DNA of 64,000 bases, taken from assembly GCF_036567765.1 (NCBI RefSeq), contig NZ_DATCTU010000124.1, positions 1 through 64,000 of the forward strand, written 5' to 3'. The position numbers and the translations under genes were made by a program. Source of the stretch: Pseudobacteroides sp. Lineage in GTDB: Bacteria; Bacillota; Clostridia; Acetivibrionales; DSM-2933. Below the pieces are notes generated by a model, which did not search any database, was not told the DNA's origin, and saw only the letters and a list, made by a program, of their open reading frames with translations. Each line of letters begins with the position of its first letter. Position 1 is the stretch's first letter. Positions 25,950-35,322 of the stretch are shown here, one piece after another.

Positions 25950-27152
25950 ATGTCAAAGAAAGCATTTAAAAAAGCCATTACAATGTTCTCGGTATTTATG
26001 ACCATGGTAACAGCAGGTACCTGCATTAACACTTACGCAGACAGTGGTACCGAGTATACCGTATCCGGGTTTGTAAAGCCTGAGTTTATAAGTTCAAGCA
26101 GTCCAAATTCACAACTTTCAGGATTCAATATTACAGTTGAAGGAACACAGATATCAAATCAAAGTGATTCAAAAGGGTATTTTGAGCTTACAAATGTGCC
26201 TAGCAGTAATTCGAGTATTACTATAAGACTGTCCAAGGCAGGGTATTTGACAAGACCCATATCTATTATGCCCATTTCTAGTAATATATTTTTATCGGCA
26301 AAAGGCTTGCCAATCGATATTTGGGCTGGAGACTTCAATGGGGACATTGCAATAAACATGGCAGATATAATTGAATTTGCAAAGGGATTTAATGCAGTGT
26401 CTACGGGTGAAAAATATAAAGAGGTCCTCGATATAAATAATGATGGAGCAATAAATATGAGTGATATTATGATAATCATTAATCACTTCGGTAAAACAGC
26501 TAATGATTATCCGGGAAATATTACCTCAACAATTGTAGCTCAAAGCCCGACACCTACAGTAACTTCTACACCGACTAAAAGGCCTACAGCAACTCCAACT
26601 GTAACTCCAACTGTAACTCCAACGCCGACAAAGGTGCTAACTCCTACACCATCTGCAGTGGCAGGGAAGGTTACTTACATCCTTATAAAGGTCAGTTCAC
26701 CAACTGCCGATCAGCTTTCTGCCTATCAAGCTATAACAGCAGCTATGGACAAGGCTGTATCATACTACAATCAGTATACAAACATCACGCTAAATTTAAA
26801 AGTTTATTACGAACCTACAGTTGCAACTGCCGATGCCAACTTCAACGGTACTATACGATTTGGCAAAAAAGAGTATATGAATCATATAACAGCCATGCAT
26901 GAGATTGCACATACTACAGGTGTAGGGACTACATCTCAGTATAGGGCGTTAATTGTTAATGGTAATTTCACAGGCACAAATGCCACAAATCAATTAAGAG
27001 CTATTAGCGGCAATCAACAAGATGTATTACATGGAGATAGCCAGCATTTTTGGCCGTATGGACTTAATTATACCAGTGAGGTTAAATCGGAAAATGACCT
27101 TATCAATCATTGTAAAATAGTCAATGCAATGAGAAAAGACATGGGCTTTTAA
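25950..27152 (+). CDS. Secreted X-dockerin protein with C-terminal putative zinc metallopeptidase domain
   Basis: The 400-aa protein has a signal peptide, then an X-module (about residues 35-125, carboxypeptidase-regulatory-like fold, with VSGF, DSKGYFELTNVP and SKAGYLTR). A dockerin follows at about 127-190, with two calcium loops in DFNGDIAINMADI and DINNDGAINMSDI. A long Thr-Pro linker leads to a catalytic-looking domain from about 230. That domain contains AMHEIAHTTGVGT, an HExxH zinc motif with a downstream glycine, and HGDSQHFWPYGLNY. The X-dockerin dyad matches the type II dyad of the C. thermocellum scaffoldin in order and motifs. Placing it at the N-terminus of an enzyme is unusual. 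Protease activity is inferred from the HExxH motif; an inactive or glycan-binding domain is possible. Confidence 0.8.
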   Translation: MSKKAFKKAITMFSVFMTMVTAGTCINTYADSGTEYTVSGFVKPEFISSSSPNSQLSGFNITVEGTQISNQSDSKGYFELTNVPSSNSSITIRLSKAGYLTRPISIMPISSNIFLSAKGLPIDIWAGDFNGDIAINMADIIEFAKGFNAVSTGEKYKEVLDINNDGAINMSDIMIIINHFGKTANDYPGNITSTIVAQSPTPTVTSTPTKRPTATPTVTPTVTPTPTKVLTPTPSAVAGKVTYILIKVSSPTADQLSAYQAITAAMDKAVSYYNQYTNITLNLKVYYEPTVATADANFNGTIRFGKKEYMNHITAMHEIAHTTGVGTTSQYRALIVNGNFTGTNATNQLRAISGNQQDVLHGDSQHFWPYGLNYTSEVKSENDLINHCKIVNAMRKDMGF

Positions 27153-27274
27153 GCAAAATAACACCTTTAATATCCATATAATTTGTAATTAATTCTAGGA
27201 AAGCGGGTAGCAGGTTATATTGATGAGTTCATGTATGACACTACATTGGTAGATCTCAAATGAAGGCTTTTAAT

Positions 27275-27318
27275 AAAAAATCAGCTCCAAATGTTTAACC
27301 AGAAGGGCTGATTTTTTT
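27275..27318. terminator. Strong terminator, probably bidirectional
   Basis: AAAAAATCAGC (27275-27285) pairs with GCTGATTTTTT (27307-27317). The T-run on either strand makes it suitable for the X-dockerin gene upstream and for the minus-strand remnant next to it. Confidence 0.8.
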
Positions 27319-27326
27319 ATTAAAGT

Positions 27327-27588
27327 TTAATGGCATTGCAACTCACTTATAGAAGCAACTAACGAATTATTGGGAACCGATAGCCTTTTTGAAATCCTTT
27401 CTAGTGATTTTTCAATGCCGGCAGTTTCTCTATATGATAGGAGCCAGTTTTCTATGCATTAAAATGCCTTCTCTGATGTCTTTCTCAAATTTAATGTCAT
27501 CAGTTATATTTACGAAATTACCAAGCAGGTTGCCGAGCATATGTTTGTCATTATTATCTGAAAGATATATGTGGGCTAAATAGTTCAT
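27327..27588 (-). pseudogene. acpH: Remnant of an acyl carrier protein phosphodiesterase gene
   Basis: On the minus strand an AGAGGATCAGA leader precedes ATG 27588. The first 52 codons read MNYLAHIYLSDNNDKHMLGN, then LLGNFVNITDD and a REGILMHRKL segment, the typical N-terminus of AcpH (DUF479), before a stop at 27430. After a frame change the DNA continues with IEKSLERISKRLSVPNNSLV and a SISELQ segment, which resembles the later helix of AcpH, and stops at 27327. About half of a normal 190-aa protein is missing from the middle and the end is cut. The plus-strand ORF over this region is a shadow. Confidence 0.7.
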
Positions 27589-27806
27589 TCTGATCCTCTC
27601 AAAATATGTCTAAGCTACTATAAGATATTATAATAAGCGAAAAATCAATGTCAATATACATAACAAAAAGTGTATTCCCAATTGCCACTTTACAAAAATG
27701 TTTATTAATAACATAAAAGGGTATATAGTAATAAATTTACAAACTGTTTATAGAAATGTACGTGATCAATTTATAACAACGGACAACAAAAAGGAGGCTA
27801 AACGAT

Positions 27807-30347
27807 ATGAAGTCAGTATCTATTTATATTATAATAACAACTCTATTCATAATACTGTATACTCCGGTTTCAAATGCAAGTTCAGAAAGAAATTATTTTT
27901 CAGCGGATATAAGGCAATCAAAAATAGAATCGGTAATTGAGCGTTTTCCAAACAAAGAAGTAATTTCTGAAATATCCCAAGCAGGATCAGACAATGGTGA
28001 CACATACAGAAAAAACACACTTATAAGTGTGAAAAGCAAATACCATTTTATCCGTATTGAAGATACTGTTAGAGTAAACATGCTGAATAAATTGGAGGGG
28101 GAGCAGATTGTTGATAGTAAGGCAATGGTTGCTGATCATGTTATTGTAACGCTAAAGCCTGGGGTAAGGGAGGAAGAGTTATTGCCTCTTGCCACCCAAT
28201 TTAAAGGCAGAATAAGAAAAAAACTTGATTTTCCTTCAAACACTTACCTTGTGAGCTTTAAGGATTACACAAATTTTAATGAATATAACAGAATATCGAG
28301 GCTGTTAAAAAATCAGGATATTGTGAAGTATGTAGGGCCTGATTATATAGCATTTACTTCTGAAATGCCAAACGATCCGGGTTTTGACAAACTTTGGGGG
28401 CTATATAATACAGGGCAAACAGGCGGTACTCAAAATTCAGATATTAACGCACCGGGGGCATGGGACATAACAAAAGGAAGCAGAGATGTAACAGTAGCGG
28501 TTATCGACACAGGGGTTGACTATAACCACTCTGACCTTCATGAAAATATGTGGATGAATCCTGGTGAAGTTCCCGGCAACGGAGTTGACGATGATGAGAA
28601 CGGTTTTGTTGATGATGTCTATGGATGGGACTTTGTAAACAATGATAGTGATCCAATGGATGATAATATGCATGGAACCCACTGTGCAGGAATAATTGGT
28701 GCAGTAGCCAATAATAGAATTGGTATTGCGGGTGTCAACTGGAATGTAAGGATTGCTGCCCTGAAGTTTTTGGACAGCGATGGGTTCGGTGCACTATCGG
28801 ATGCTGCTCAAGCCATTAATTATGCAGTTAAAATGAATATACCGATTACTTCAAACTCATGGGGAGGGGGAGGTAGCGTTCCCGTTCTTGAGGAAGCGTT
28901 TAGAAATGCAGGAGATAATGGAGTATTGAGTATTGTTTCGGCAGGGAATTCAAACAGGGATGTTGATAAATACCCCCATTATCCCGCTGCCTACACGTTT
29001 CCAAGCATAATATCTGTTGCAGCAACCGACCATAACGATAATTTAGCGTGGTTTTCTAATTATGGCAAATCAGCAATTGATATTGCGGCACCTGGTGAAA
29101 GTATTTACAGCACAATTCCTGGTAACCATTATGCATATATGGATGGAACTTCAATGGCTGCACCCTATATTTCAGGAGCAGCAGCACTTTTAAAGTCATA
29201 TGACAAATCGTTGACAAACATGGAAATTAAGGATGCCATTATGAGTAATGTTGACTCTATAGATTCATTAGAAAACCGTTTGGTGTCAGGAGGAAGATTG
29301 AACATATACAAAGCTTTAAGCAGCATAGTTTCACCACCAACTCCAACCCCAACACCTGAGCCTGTTATGGGAGATCTGTCCGTTATGGCGTATAACCCAA
29401 ACAAACAGAATCCAAGTAACAGCATTTATACCGATTATCTGCTGACAAATTCAGGCAGCACCACTGTCAAGCTTGCGGATGTCAAACTAAGGTATTACTA
29501 TACAATAGACGGCGAGAGGGAACAAAACTTCTGGAGTGATTGGTCAACAGTAGGGAATTCAAATATAAGAGGTACGTTTACCAAAATGTATCAGGATTCA
29601 AGAGACTCAAATTATTACCTTGAGGTTGGGTTTACAGAAGGTGCAGGATTTATGGGTCCAGGTAGTTCAATTATAATAAAAACAAGATTTGCGAAAGCTG
29701 ATTGGTCAAATTATAATCAATTAAATGATTTTTCATTCAACCCTACTGCCAATTATTTTACACCCTGGGGTAAGGTAAGTGCTTATATGAATAACACATT
29801 GGTATGGGGGACTGAACCTGCAGGCAATAATACTACTCAGGATGTAACTCCAACTGTGACAACACCTACGCCGTCACCAGTACCCACATCAGGTTCTTTG
29901 AGTGTCCACTATTATCCTTCAAATCCACAACATTTAGCAAACAGTATTAATTCCAATATTAAGTTGGTTAATAGCGGGGGTACAGCTGTGAATTTAGCAG
30001 ATATTAATTTAAGATATTACTATACTGCGGATGGAGAGAAGGAGCAAAGTTTCTGGTGTGATTGGTCAAATGCAGGAAGTGCAAATGTGAGTGGTAAGTT
30101 TATAAAATTGTCTCAACCAATATACAATGCAGATAATTACGTTCAAATTTCTTTTACCAGTAATGCAGGTACATTAATGCCAGGTGAGACAGTGGAGGTC
30201 AGATTCAGAATTTCCAAATCAGACTGGTCCGGCTACAATCAATCAAATGATTTTTCATTCAATCCTTTGCAATCTTACACGCCTTATGATAAAGTACCTG
30301 CATATATATCAGGATCACTAGTTTGGGGGATTGAACCGAAATATTAA
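27807..30347 (+). CDS. Secreted subtilisin-like (S8) serine protease with two CBM3-type modules
   Basis: The 846-aa protein has a signal peptide and a long propeptide (residues about 25-195, with an inhibitor-like part DHVIVTLKPGVREEE). The S8 catalytic domain follows, with Asp in VAVIDTGVDYNHSDL, His in MHGTHCAGIIGA and Ser in MDGTSMAAPYISGAAALL. After a Pro-Thr linker come two tandem modules with the CBM3 pattern (KLRYYYTIDGE..NFWSDWS and NLRYYYTADGE..SFWCDWSNAG, each ending in VWG). No dockerin is present, so it should be a free or cellulose-bound protease rather than a cellulosome subunit. AAAGGAGG precedes the start. Possible roles are processing of surface proteins, cellulosome turnover or removal of plant wall protein. 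Confidence 0.92.
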   Translation: MKSVSIYIIITTLFIILYTPVSNASSERNYFSADIRQSKIESVIERFPNKEVISEISQAGSDNGDTYRKNTLISVKSKYHFIRIEDTVRVNMLNKLEGEQIVDSKAMVADHVIVTLKPGVREEELLPLATQFKGRIRKKLDFPSNTYLVSFKDYTNFNEYNRISRLLKNQDIVKYVGPDYIAFTSEMPNDPGFDKLWGLYNTGQTGGTQNSDINAPGAWDITKGSRDVTVAVIDTGVDYNHSDLHENMWMNPGEVPGNGVDDDENGFVDDVYGWDFVNNDSDPMDDNMHGTHCAGIIGAVANNRIGIAGVNWNVRIAALKFLDSDGFGALSDAAQAINYAVKMNIPITSNSWGGGGSVPVLEEAFRNAGDNGVLSIVSAGNSNRDVDKYPHYPAAYTFPSIISVAATDHNDNLAWFSNYGKSAIDIAAPGESIYSTIPGNHYAYMDGTSMAAPYISGAAALLKSYDKSLTNMEIKDAIMSNVDSIDSLENRLVSGGRLNIYKALSSIVSPPTPTPTPEPVMGDLSVMAYNPNKQNPSNSIYTDYLLTNSGSTTVKLADVKLRYYYTIDGEREQNFWSDWSTVGNSNIRGTFTKMYQDSRDSNYYLEVGFTEGAGFMGPGSSIIIKTRFAKADWSNYNQLNDFSFNPTANYFTPWGKVSAYMNNTLVWGTEPAGNNTTQDVTPTVTTPTPSPVPTSGSLSVHYYPSNPQHLANSINSNIKLVNSGGTAVNLADINLRYYYTADGEKEQSFWCDWSNAGSANVSGKFIKLSQPIYNADNYVQISFTSNAGTLMPGETVEVRFRISKSDWSGYNQSNDFSFNPLQSYTPYDKVPAYISGSLVWGIEPKY

Positions 30348-30399
30348 AACATACTGGAGCATTAGAAAATAATAGAATAGTTTTTTAAATAAAACAAAA

Positions 30400-30429
30400 C
30401 CATGGGGTTATACGTCAATAGCCCTATGG
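30400..30429. terminator. Bidirectional terminator between protease and lipoprotein genes
   Basis: CCATGGGG at 30400-30407 pairs with CCCTATGG at 30422-30429 (one G.T pair). A-rich and T-rich flanks on both sides suit convergent genes. Confidence 0.6.
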
Positions 30430-30444
30430 CTTTATTTTGATTCT

Positions 30445-31083
30445 TTACTCCGCTATGTCGAGGGTTGCCAGCATAGCCCAAAAACCAGGTGTTATGCCTT
30501 CGGCAATTTCTTTAAGTGGCATGTAAAATGTGAAAGCAAACTTCTCGTTGCTGACTGTCTTGGCAACTTGAAGGATGCTTGTTTTTAAACCGGATGAGTC
30601 TATTGATTCGGTTATAAAGCTAAAGCTTGAATTTTGGAAGTTTTTATGAAAAAGGGTTGAGGGCTCAATCTCTGTTACCTGGCCTAATTGTTTGAAAGAT
30701 TTCAACTGCTCAGTTTTGTACTTCTGAAGATCTGTATTCTTATCAAGTTTTTCAATTTTTACAAAGAAGCTATCATCCTGTTTTGAGTATATTATATCTT
30801 TTCCAGGCTCTTCAGCGGCAAGTCTATATTTGTCCAGTATATAAAATTCATATCCGGATTGTTGACTCTTGGTTAAAACTGCCTGATGCATTTCTGTGTT
30901 ACCCTCAACAAAGACCTCAATTTCTTTGCTTTTTGCTTTTTTCTGAGCAGGACTTGGCTTTGATTCAACATTTACTTTAGAACTCTTAGGGATTGAAACA
31001 GATGAATCCTTAGGCCAGTAGCTGCAAGCGGTAAGCGATATTCCTATAAATACTAAAGTGGGTATTAATAAAGATTTTTTCAT
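30445..31083 (-). CDS. Lipoprotein of unknown function
   Basis: The 212-aa product starts at ATG 31083 after TTTGGAGG; an upstream in-frame extension to 31179 has no ribosome site. It has a short signal sequence with lipobox LTAC, a Lys/Ser-rich linker, then a compact domain with VFVEGNTEMHQAVLTKSQQS, YKTEQLKSFKQLGQV and a final PLKEIAEGITPGFWAML segment. I do not recognise a named family. It should be anchored on the outer face of the membrane. It is alone, divergent from the PP2C phosphatase gene. Confidence 0.75.
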   Translation of the reverse strand: MKKSLLIPTLVFIGISLTACSYWPKDSSVSIPKSSKVNVESKPSPAQKKAKSKEIEVFVEGNTEMHQAVLTKSQQSGYEFYILDKYRLAAEEPGKDIIYSKQDDSFFVKIEKLDKNTDLQKYKTEQLKSFKQLGQVTEIEPSTLFHKNFQNSSFSFITESIDSSGLKTSILQVAKTVSNEKFAFTFYMPLKEIAEGITPGFWAMLATLDIAE

Positions 31084-31267
31084 GATATTACCTCCAAATC
31101 CATGTGATGTTAACTGTATAAGGTTTGTAAATAACCGCCATATAGTCACTATAAGCCAGCCATAATTGATTATTGGCAACTGTAATTATAAGACGAATAG
31201 TTTAGTCAAAAGTTCCATTTGGAAAGAAGGGTATTCTCTTTTGCTTCTGGTTTGCTAATATTATTAT

Positions 31268-31313
31268 TTTATTTTAAATTGTTGACATCTTTCAGGCAAC
31301 AATTTAAAATAAA
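31268..31313. promoter_or_regulatory. 17-bp perfect inverted repeat in a 347-bp divergent intergenic region
   Basis: TTTATTTTAAATTGTTG (31268-31284) and CAACAATTTAAAATAAA (31297-31313) are perfect arms around 12 bases. It lies between the divergent lipoprotein and PP2C genes. Its length fits either an operator for a dimeric or tetrameric regulator or a strong hairpin. The rest of the 31084-31430 gap is AT-rich, with no further gene visible. Confidence 0.6.
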
Positions 31314-31430
31314 GAAAAAATAAAGATAGAACAAAAACATTGTAATTTTATAACTTTAGTATGGTATACATTCGATAGTCTAAATTATATAATAGGTATA
31401 TGTTTGCCAATTTAAATAGGAGTTTAAAAA

Positions 31431-33128
31431 TTGTCCAAAACATTGAACTTTTTGAGTTTAAAGAAAATAATTAAATATATATTTAATTATAATCAGCTTA
31501 TTTGGCTTTTTGCTGTTATTATTTTTTCTGCAATACTTTTTGAAAAGATGTTTCTTCTAGCTCCTCTTTTTAATAAGACTATTGGTGTTTCGTCATATCT
31601 ATCCTGGCACACCATATTTGAATTTATAAGCATATTGGTATCCTTTTGTGTATTTATCCTATCCTATTATGCATATAGGCAAAATCGACGCTTGAGAGGA
31701 ATATTTATTGCAAATGTCTTTTTAATAATGGGAATTATTGATATATTTCATACCCTTAGCTTCAAAGGAATGCCATATTTCTTAATTGAAAACAGTAATG
31801 CAAACAGGGCGACTACATATTGGATTATTGCAAGACTTATTGGAGCAATTGGCATTACTGTGGGGAGCTTTATCAAAATAAATAAAAAATCCCGCATTAA
31901 TCGAAAAGTTTTTTTGGTCATCTCCATTGCTTTTTCCTTATCAATAGTGGTTGTTGTAACATACCTCCCACATGCTCTGCCAGCTATGTATATTGAGGGG
32001 ATAGGAGTAACAAAAATAAAAAAGGTCTTGGAGTATATAACAATAATTTGTTTATGCTTTGCGGGAATAATGTTTTTGCATCAATACTTACGAAGGAAAG
32101 ACAATTCAAATCTTATGTTTGCTATTGCAATCACTACCAGTATCTTTAGTGAACTGGCATTTATAAGATATAATTCTGTGTATGATATACATAACTATAT
32201 AGGACATGTTTATAAGTTTATTTCTTACTTTATAGTTTTTAGGATAGCTTTTATCAATAATATTGAAAAACCCTATCTGGCATTGTATAAAGCCAAAAAC
32301 AAAATAAAAGCATATGCAGGGAATTTAAATAAACTTGTGGATGAGAGGACCAAGGAATTATATCATATGAACCAAAAGCTTCTTGAAGATCTTGAATGTG
32401 CCAGAGATATTCAGAAAGCTATACTGCCTCAAAGTTTACCGAACAATGAGAAGGTAAACTTTAAAGCTGTATATTATCCCGCAGAAAGAGTGAGCGGGGA
32501 CTTTTACAATATATTCAGGCTGGATGATCATAGGATAGGAATGTACATAGGTGATGTTTCAGGGCATGGGGTTTCGGCAGCAATGCTTACCATCTTTTTG
32601 AACCAAAGCATAAAAACCACAAAGGAGCTGGACGGAAACAGGTTTGATGTTATTCATCCTTCCAAGGTTTTAGAAAATCTTTATGAGTTATATAACAAAG
32701 TGAATTTTAAGGATGAGGTATATATTTTATTGCTTTATGCAATTTATAACATAAAAACAATGGAGCTTCAATATTCATCTGCAGGTATGAATGTTCAGCC
32801 GCTGATAGTAAAAAATAACGGCGAGATTCTGGAAATGGATATAAATGGTCTTCCAATATGTAATCTTATAGATATATGCCCGGCGGAATATTTAGATAAA
32901 ACGATTAAATTGGAAAATGGAGATAAAGTGTTTTTTTATACTGATGGGCTTATAGAGCTCAATAATAAAAGTACAGGAGATTCTTTTACAAAAGATCATT
33001 TGCAAAAAATGCTGGCAGATTGTGGTAGCAGGGATATTTGCAAAGAGGTTGAAAAGAATATAAAGGGAATTTGCAGCAATGGCGGGCAAAAGGATGATGT
33101 TACTTTCTTTGTTATGGAAGTCAATTAA
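31431..33128 (+). CDS. Membrane-bound SpoIIE-type PP2C serine phosphatase with N-terminal MASE3-like sensor
   Basis: The 565-aa protein starts at TTG 31431, eight bases after TAGGAG. The first 275 residues hold about seven transmembrane segments with a MASE3-like look (GIIDIFHTLSFKGMPYF, TTYWIIARLIGAIG). A coiled-coil linker follows (KTKNKIKAYAGNLNKLVDERT region), then a SpoIIE/RsbU-type PP2C domain with AERVSGDFYNIF, MYIGDVSGHGVSAAML and FFYTDGLIE, which supply the metal-binding aspartates. Such phosphatases dephosphorylate anti-anti-sigma factors in partner-switching signalling. No partner kinase or STAS protein is adjacent, so the target and ligand are unknown. Confidence 0.88.
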   Translation: MSKTLNFLSLKKIIKYIFNYNQLIWLFAVIIFSAILFEKMFLLAPLFNKTIGVSSYLSWHTIFEFISILVSFCVFILSYYAYRQNRRLRGIFIANVFLIMGIIDIFHTLSFKGMPYFLIENSNANRATTYWIIARLIGAIGITVGSFIKINKKSRINRKVFLVISIAFSLSIVVVVTYLPHALPAMYIEGIGVTKIKKVLEYITIICLCFAGIMFLHQYLRRKDNSNLMFAIAITTSIFSELAFIRYNSVYDIHNYIGHVYKFISYFIVFRIAFINNIEKPYLALYKAKNKIKAYAGNLNKLVDERTKELYHMNQKLLEDLECARDIQKAILPQSLPNNEKVNFKAVYYPAERVSGDFYNIFRLDDHRIGMYIGDVSGHGVSAAMLTIFLNQSIKTTKELDGNRFDVIHPSKVLENLYELYNKVNFKDEVYILLLYAIYNIKTMELQYSSAGMNVQPLIVKNNGEILEMDINGLPICNLIDICPAEYLDKTIKLENGDKVFFYTDGLIELNNKSTGDSFTKDHLQKMLADCGSRDICKEVEKNIKGICSNGGQKDDVTFFVMEVN

Positions 33129-33269
33129 TACTAGCCGCTTTGTTACATAAAGATGCTGTGACTAAATTTGTAAAAGGATTCCTTGGTGTATGATATAATT
33201 GTTGTATATAATACAAGGGGCATTTCGGCACACTTAAAAGGTGTATGTGTAGATAAGGAGTTGTGGATT

Positions 33270-35279
33270 ATGTCAAATGGAATTCTAAAATTTGTCATGT
33301 GCGTTATTCTGATTTTGGCTTATATGCCTATTAACAATGTGTACAGTGTTGATGTCTACGGGAATCAGATTCACTGGAATCCTGGAGTTTCAGGAGGAAT
33401 ACCCGATAAGCCGACAGAGGTAAGTGTAAAGGATTTCGGTGCAAAAGGGGATGGAACAACAGATGATTATTCTGCATTTAAATCAGCCATTGATTCCATA
33501 AAAGCGGGCGGTGCAGTGGTGATACCTTCCGGAAAATATTTAATTAAGTCAATGCTCACAATTAATAAGCCCGTTGTATTAAAGGGAGAGGGAACAGGCA
33601 AAACAGAGCTTTTAGTGAATCACAGCTCAAATGCGTTTGAAATAATTACATATAAGCGTGGAACATGGCAAAATCTTGAGGGCGGGTATTCTAAGGGTTC
33701 AACAGAACTTATTGTTGACAATGCGTCATCAATTACTCCCGGTGTGTATGTTGAAATACAACAGACAAACGATCCTGAAATGATGTATACTCTAACCGAG
33801 TGGAATCAGAGTTGGGCCGATGGGGCTGTGGGACAGATTGCGAAGGTTTTGTCCGTAAAGGGAAATTCTATAACGATTGATGAACCATTGAGGTACAATT
33901 TCAAAGGAGATCTCAATCCAGTTATTAGGACACAGGGGTTTGTTGAGAATGTTGGCTTTGAAGATTTTTCAATAAAAAGACTTGATACCGGTGATGCAAA
34001 TATCTTCTTCTTTAAGAATGCTGCAAATTGCTGGATAAGGAATATACACAGCATGCTTGCAAGAAAGGCACATGTTTCTGTCACTTCAGGATATCGAATT
34101 GAAGTAAGGGACAGCTTTTTTGAAGATGCAACAGACTGGGCAGGCGGGGGACACGGTTATGGGGTTGAACTGGGGTACCATGTAACTGATTGTTTGGTTG
34201 AAAATAATATTTTCAAGCATTTGCGGCACTCTATGATGGTTCATCTCGGAGCAAACGGCAATGTTTTCGGTTATAATTACTCCATAGAGCCACACCAGAA
34301 TGAAGGAGGAAACTGGACGCCATGCGATATATCCATTCATGGGCACCAGCCATTTGCCAACCTATTCGAAGGCAATATAGTTCAGGAGATAAGTATTGCC
34401 GATTATTGGGGACCTGCAGGGCCTGACAATACTTTTTTAAGAAACAGGATAGAATCTGAAGGCATTTCCATTGAAGATTCTTCAAACCATCAGAATATTA
34501 TTGGGAATGAGTTTGTTAAGAGCAGTATTTTTATTGATACAGAATCCAGGTATCCTCACAAGATTGATTCATCGACCCTAAAAGTGCATGGAAACTATAT
34601 AAATGGTTCAGTTTCTTGGGATTCCAAGATATCTGAAAACAATATACCGGTATCATATTATATCAAGGCTAAGCCTGCATTCTTCCGTTCATTGGAGTGG
34701 CCTTCAACTGGAGCTGACAGGGTGGGTGGCACAAATCCTGCAAGAGAAAGATACTTGGGAAACACAATACCCACAATTACACCAGCTCCAACACAGACTG
34801 CAATAAGTATTTCGGGCTATATAAAGGCGGATGTACAATCCGACAATAAAAATTTAAACTCAGACTTCAATGTTGAGGTTGTAGGCATGCAAGTAACTGT
34901 AAACACTGATTCCAATGGGTATTTTAATATTAAAAATTTACCGGTTTCTTTATCGGGATATACAATCAAAATTAGTAAGCCAGGTTATCTGGCAAGGACA
35001 ATAACCAATATATCGGGGAAAAGCAGTACTGAGCTAGGAAAAAGTGAAAACCCGTTAAAATTATGGGCAGGTGATGTGCCTGTAAAAGGTTTGCAGGATA
35101 ATGTTATAAATATGATAGATGTAATCGAAATTGCTAAGCACTTCAATGCATCATATGGAGATATTCATTACAGCAGGGAATGTGATTTCAACTTGGATAA
35201 TTCTATCAACATGTCGGATATTCTGATTATTGCAAGAAACTTCAATAATACGGGCAGCAGCTACCCCGCAGCTCTATAA
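33270..35279 (+). CDS. Secreted pectate-lyase-superfamily beta-helix protein with X-dockerin
   Basis: The start is ATG 33270 after AAGGAG; an upstream in-frame extension to 33183 lacks a ribosome site. The 669-aa protein has a signal peptide, then a right-handed beta-helix that begins VSVKDFGAKGDGTTDDYSAF, the hallmark of the Pectate_lyase_3/GH55-like superfamily. The helix includes GGHGYGVELGYHVTDCLVEN and NVFGYNYSIEPHQNEGGNW. From about residue 515 an X-module (ISGYIKADV, DSNGYFNIKNLP, SKPGYLAR) and a C-terminal dockerin (INMIDVIEIAKHFN, FNLDNSINMSDILIIARNFN) follow. The X-dockerin is in the classical C-terminal position, unlike the gene at 25950. Substrate could be pectin, beta-1,3-glucan or another acidic wall polymer; the family does not decide it. 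Confidence 0.85.
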   Translation: MSNGILKFVMCVILILAYMPINNVYSVDVYGNQIHWNPGVSGGIPDKPTEVSVKDFGAKGDGTTDDYSAFKSAIDSIKAGGAVVIPSGKYLIKSMLTINKPVVLKGEGTGKTELLVNHSSNAFEIITYKRGTWQNLEGGYSKGSTELIVDNASSITPGVYVEIQQTNDPEMMYTLTEWNQSWADGAVGQIAKVLSVKGNSITIDEPLRYNFKGDLNPVIRTQGFVENVGFEDFSIKRLDTGDANIFFFKNAANCWIRNIHSMLARKAHVSVTSGYRIEVRDSFFEDATDWAGGGHGYGVELGYHVTDCLVENNIFKHLRHSMMVHLGANGNVFGYNYSIEPHQNEGGNWTPCDISIHGHQPFANLFEGNIVQEISIADYWGPAGPDNTFLRNRIESEGISIEDSSNHQNIIGNEFVKSSIFIDTESRYPHKIDSSTLKVHGNYINGSVSWDSKISENNIPVSYYIKAKPAFFRSLEWPSTGADRVGGTNPARERYLGNTIPTITPAPTQTAISISGYIKADVQSDNKNLNSDFNVEVVGMQVTVNTDSNGYFNIKNLPVSLSGYTIKISKPGYLARTITNISGKSSTELGKSENPLKLWAGDVPVKGLQDNVINMIDVIEIAKHFNASYGDIHYSRECDFNLDNSINMSDILIIARNFNNTGSSYPAAL

Positions 35280-35288
35280 TCCTTTTTT

Positions 35289-35322
35289 GTTAGCAGGTGG
35301 TAATGCTGTACCACTTGCTAAC
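35289..35322. repeat. Long inverted repeat downstream of the beta-helix gene
   Basis: GTTAGCAGGTGGTA (35289-35302) pairs with TACCACTTGCTAAC (35309-35322) over 14 positions with one G.T, loop of six. It lies nine bases after the stop but is preceded, not followed, by a T-run, so it is an RNA-end stabiliser or weak terminator at best. The rest of the 366-base gap to 35646 is AT-rich; TATAAT at 35524-35529 is a plausible -10 for the transporter operon without a clear -35. Confidence 0.55.

Noticed and set aside
26520..26660. Short tandem DNA repeats in Pro-Thr linkers (also near 41640-41710, 51480-51570, 53240-53300 and 62340-62420)
   Set aside because: They encode ordinary Thr-Pro linkers between modules, have no regular spacer and are not a CRISPR array or separate repeat family.
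27389..27583. 64-aa plus-strand ORF between the X-dockerin and subtilisin genes
   Set aside because: It has no ribosome site and overlaps the minus-strand acpH remnant, whose residues match a known family; it is an antisense shadow.
27698..27940. 80-aa ORF overlapping the start of the subtilisin gene
   Set aside because: The AAAGGAGG site and signal peptide belong to the frame starting at 27807; this ORF has neither.
35289..35322. Inverted repeat after the beta-helix gene as a standard terminator
   Set aside because: The T-run lies before rather than after the stem on the plus strand, and no minus-strand gene ends there; I listed it only as an inverted repeat.
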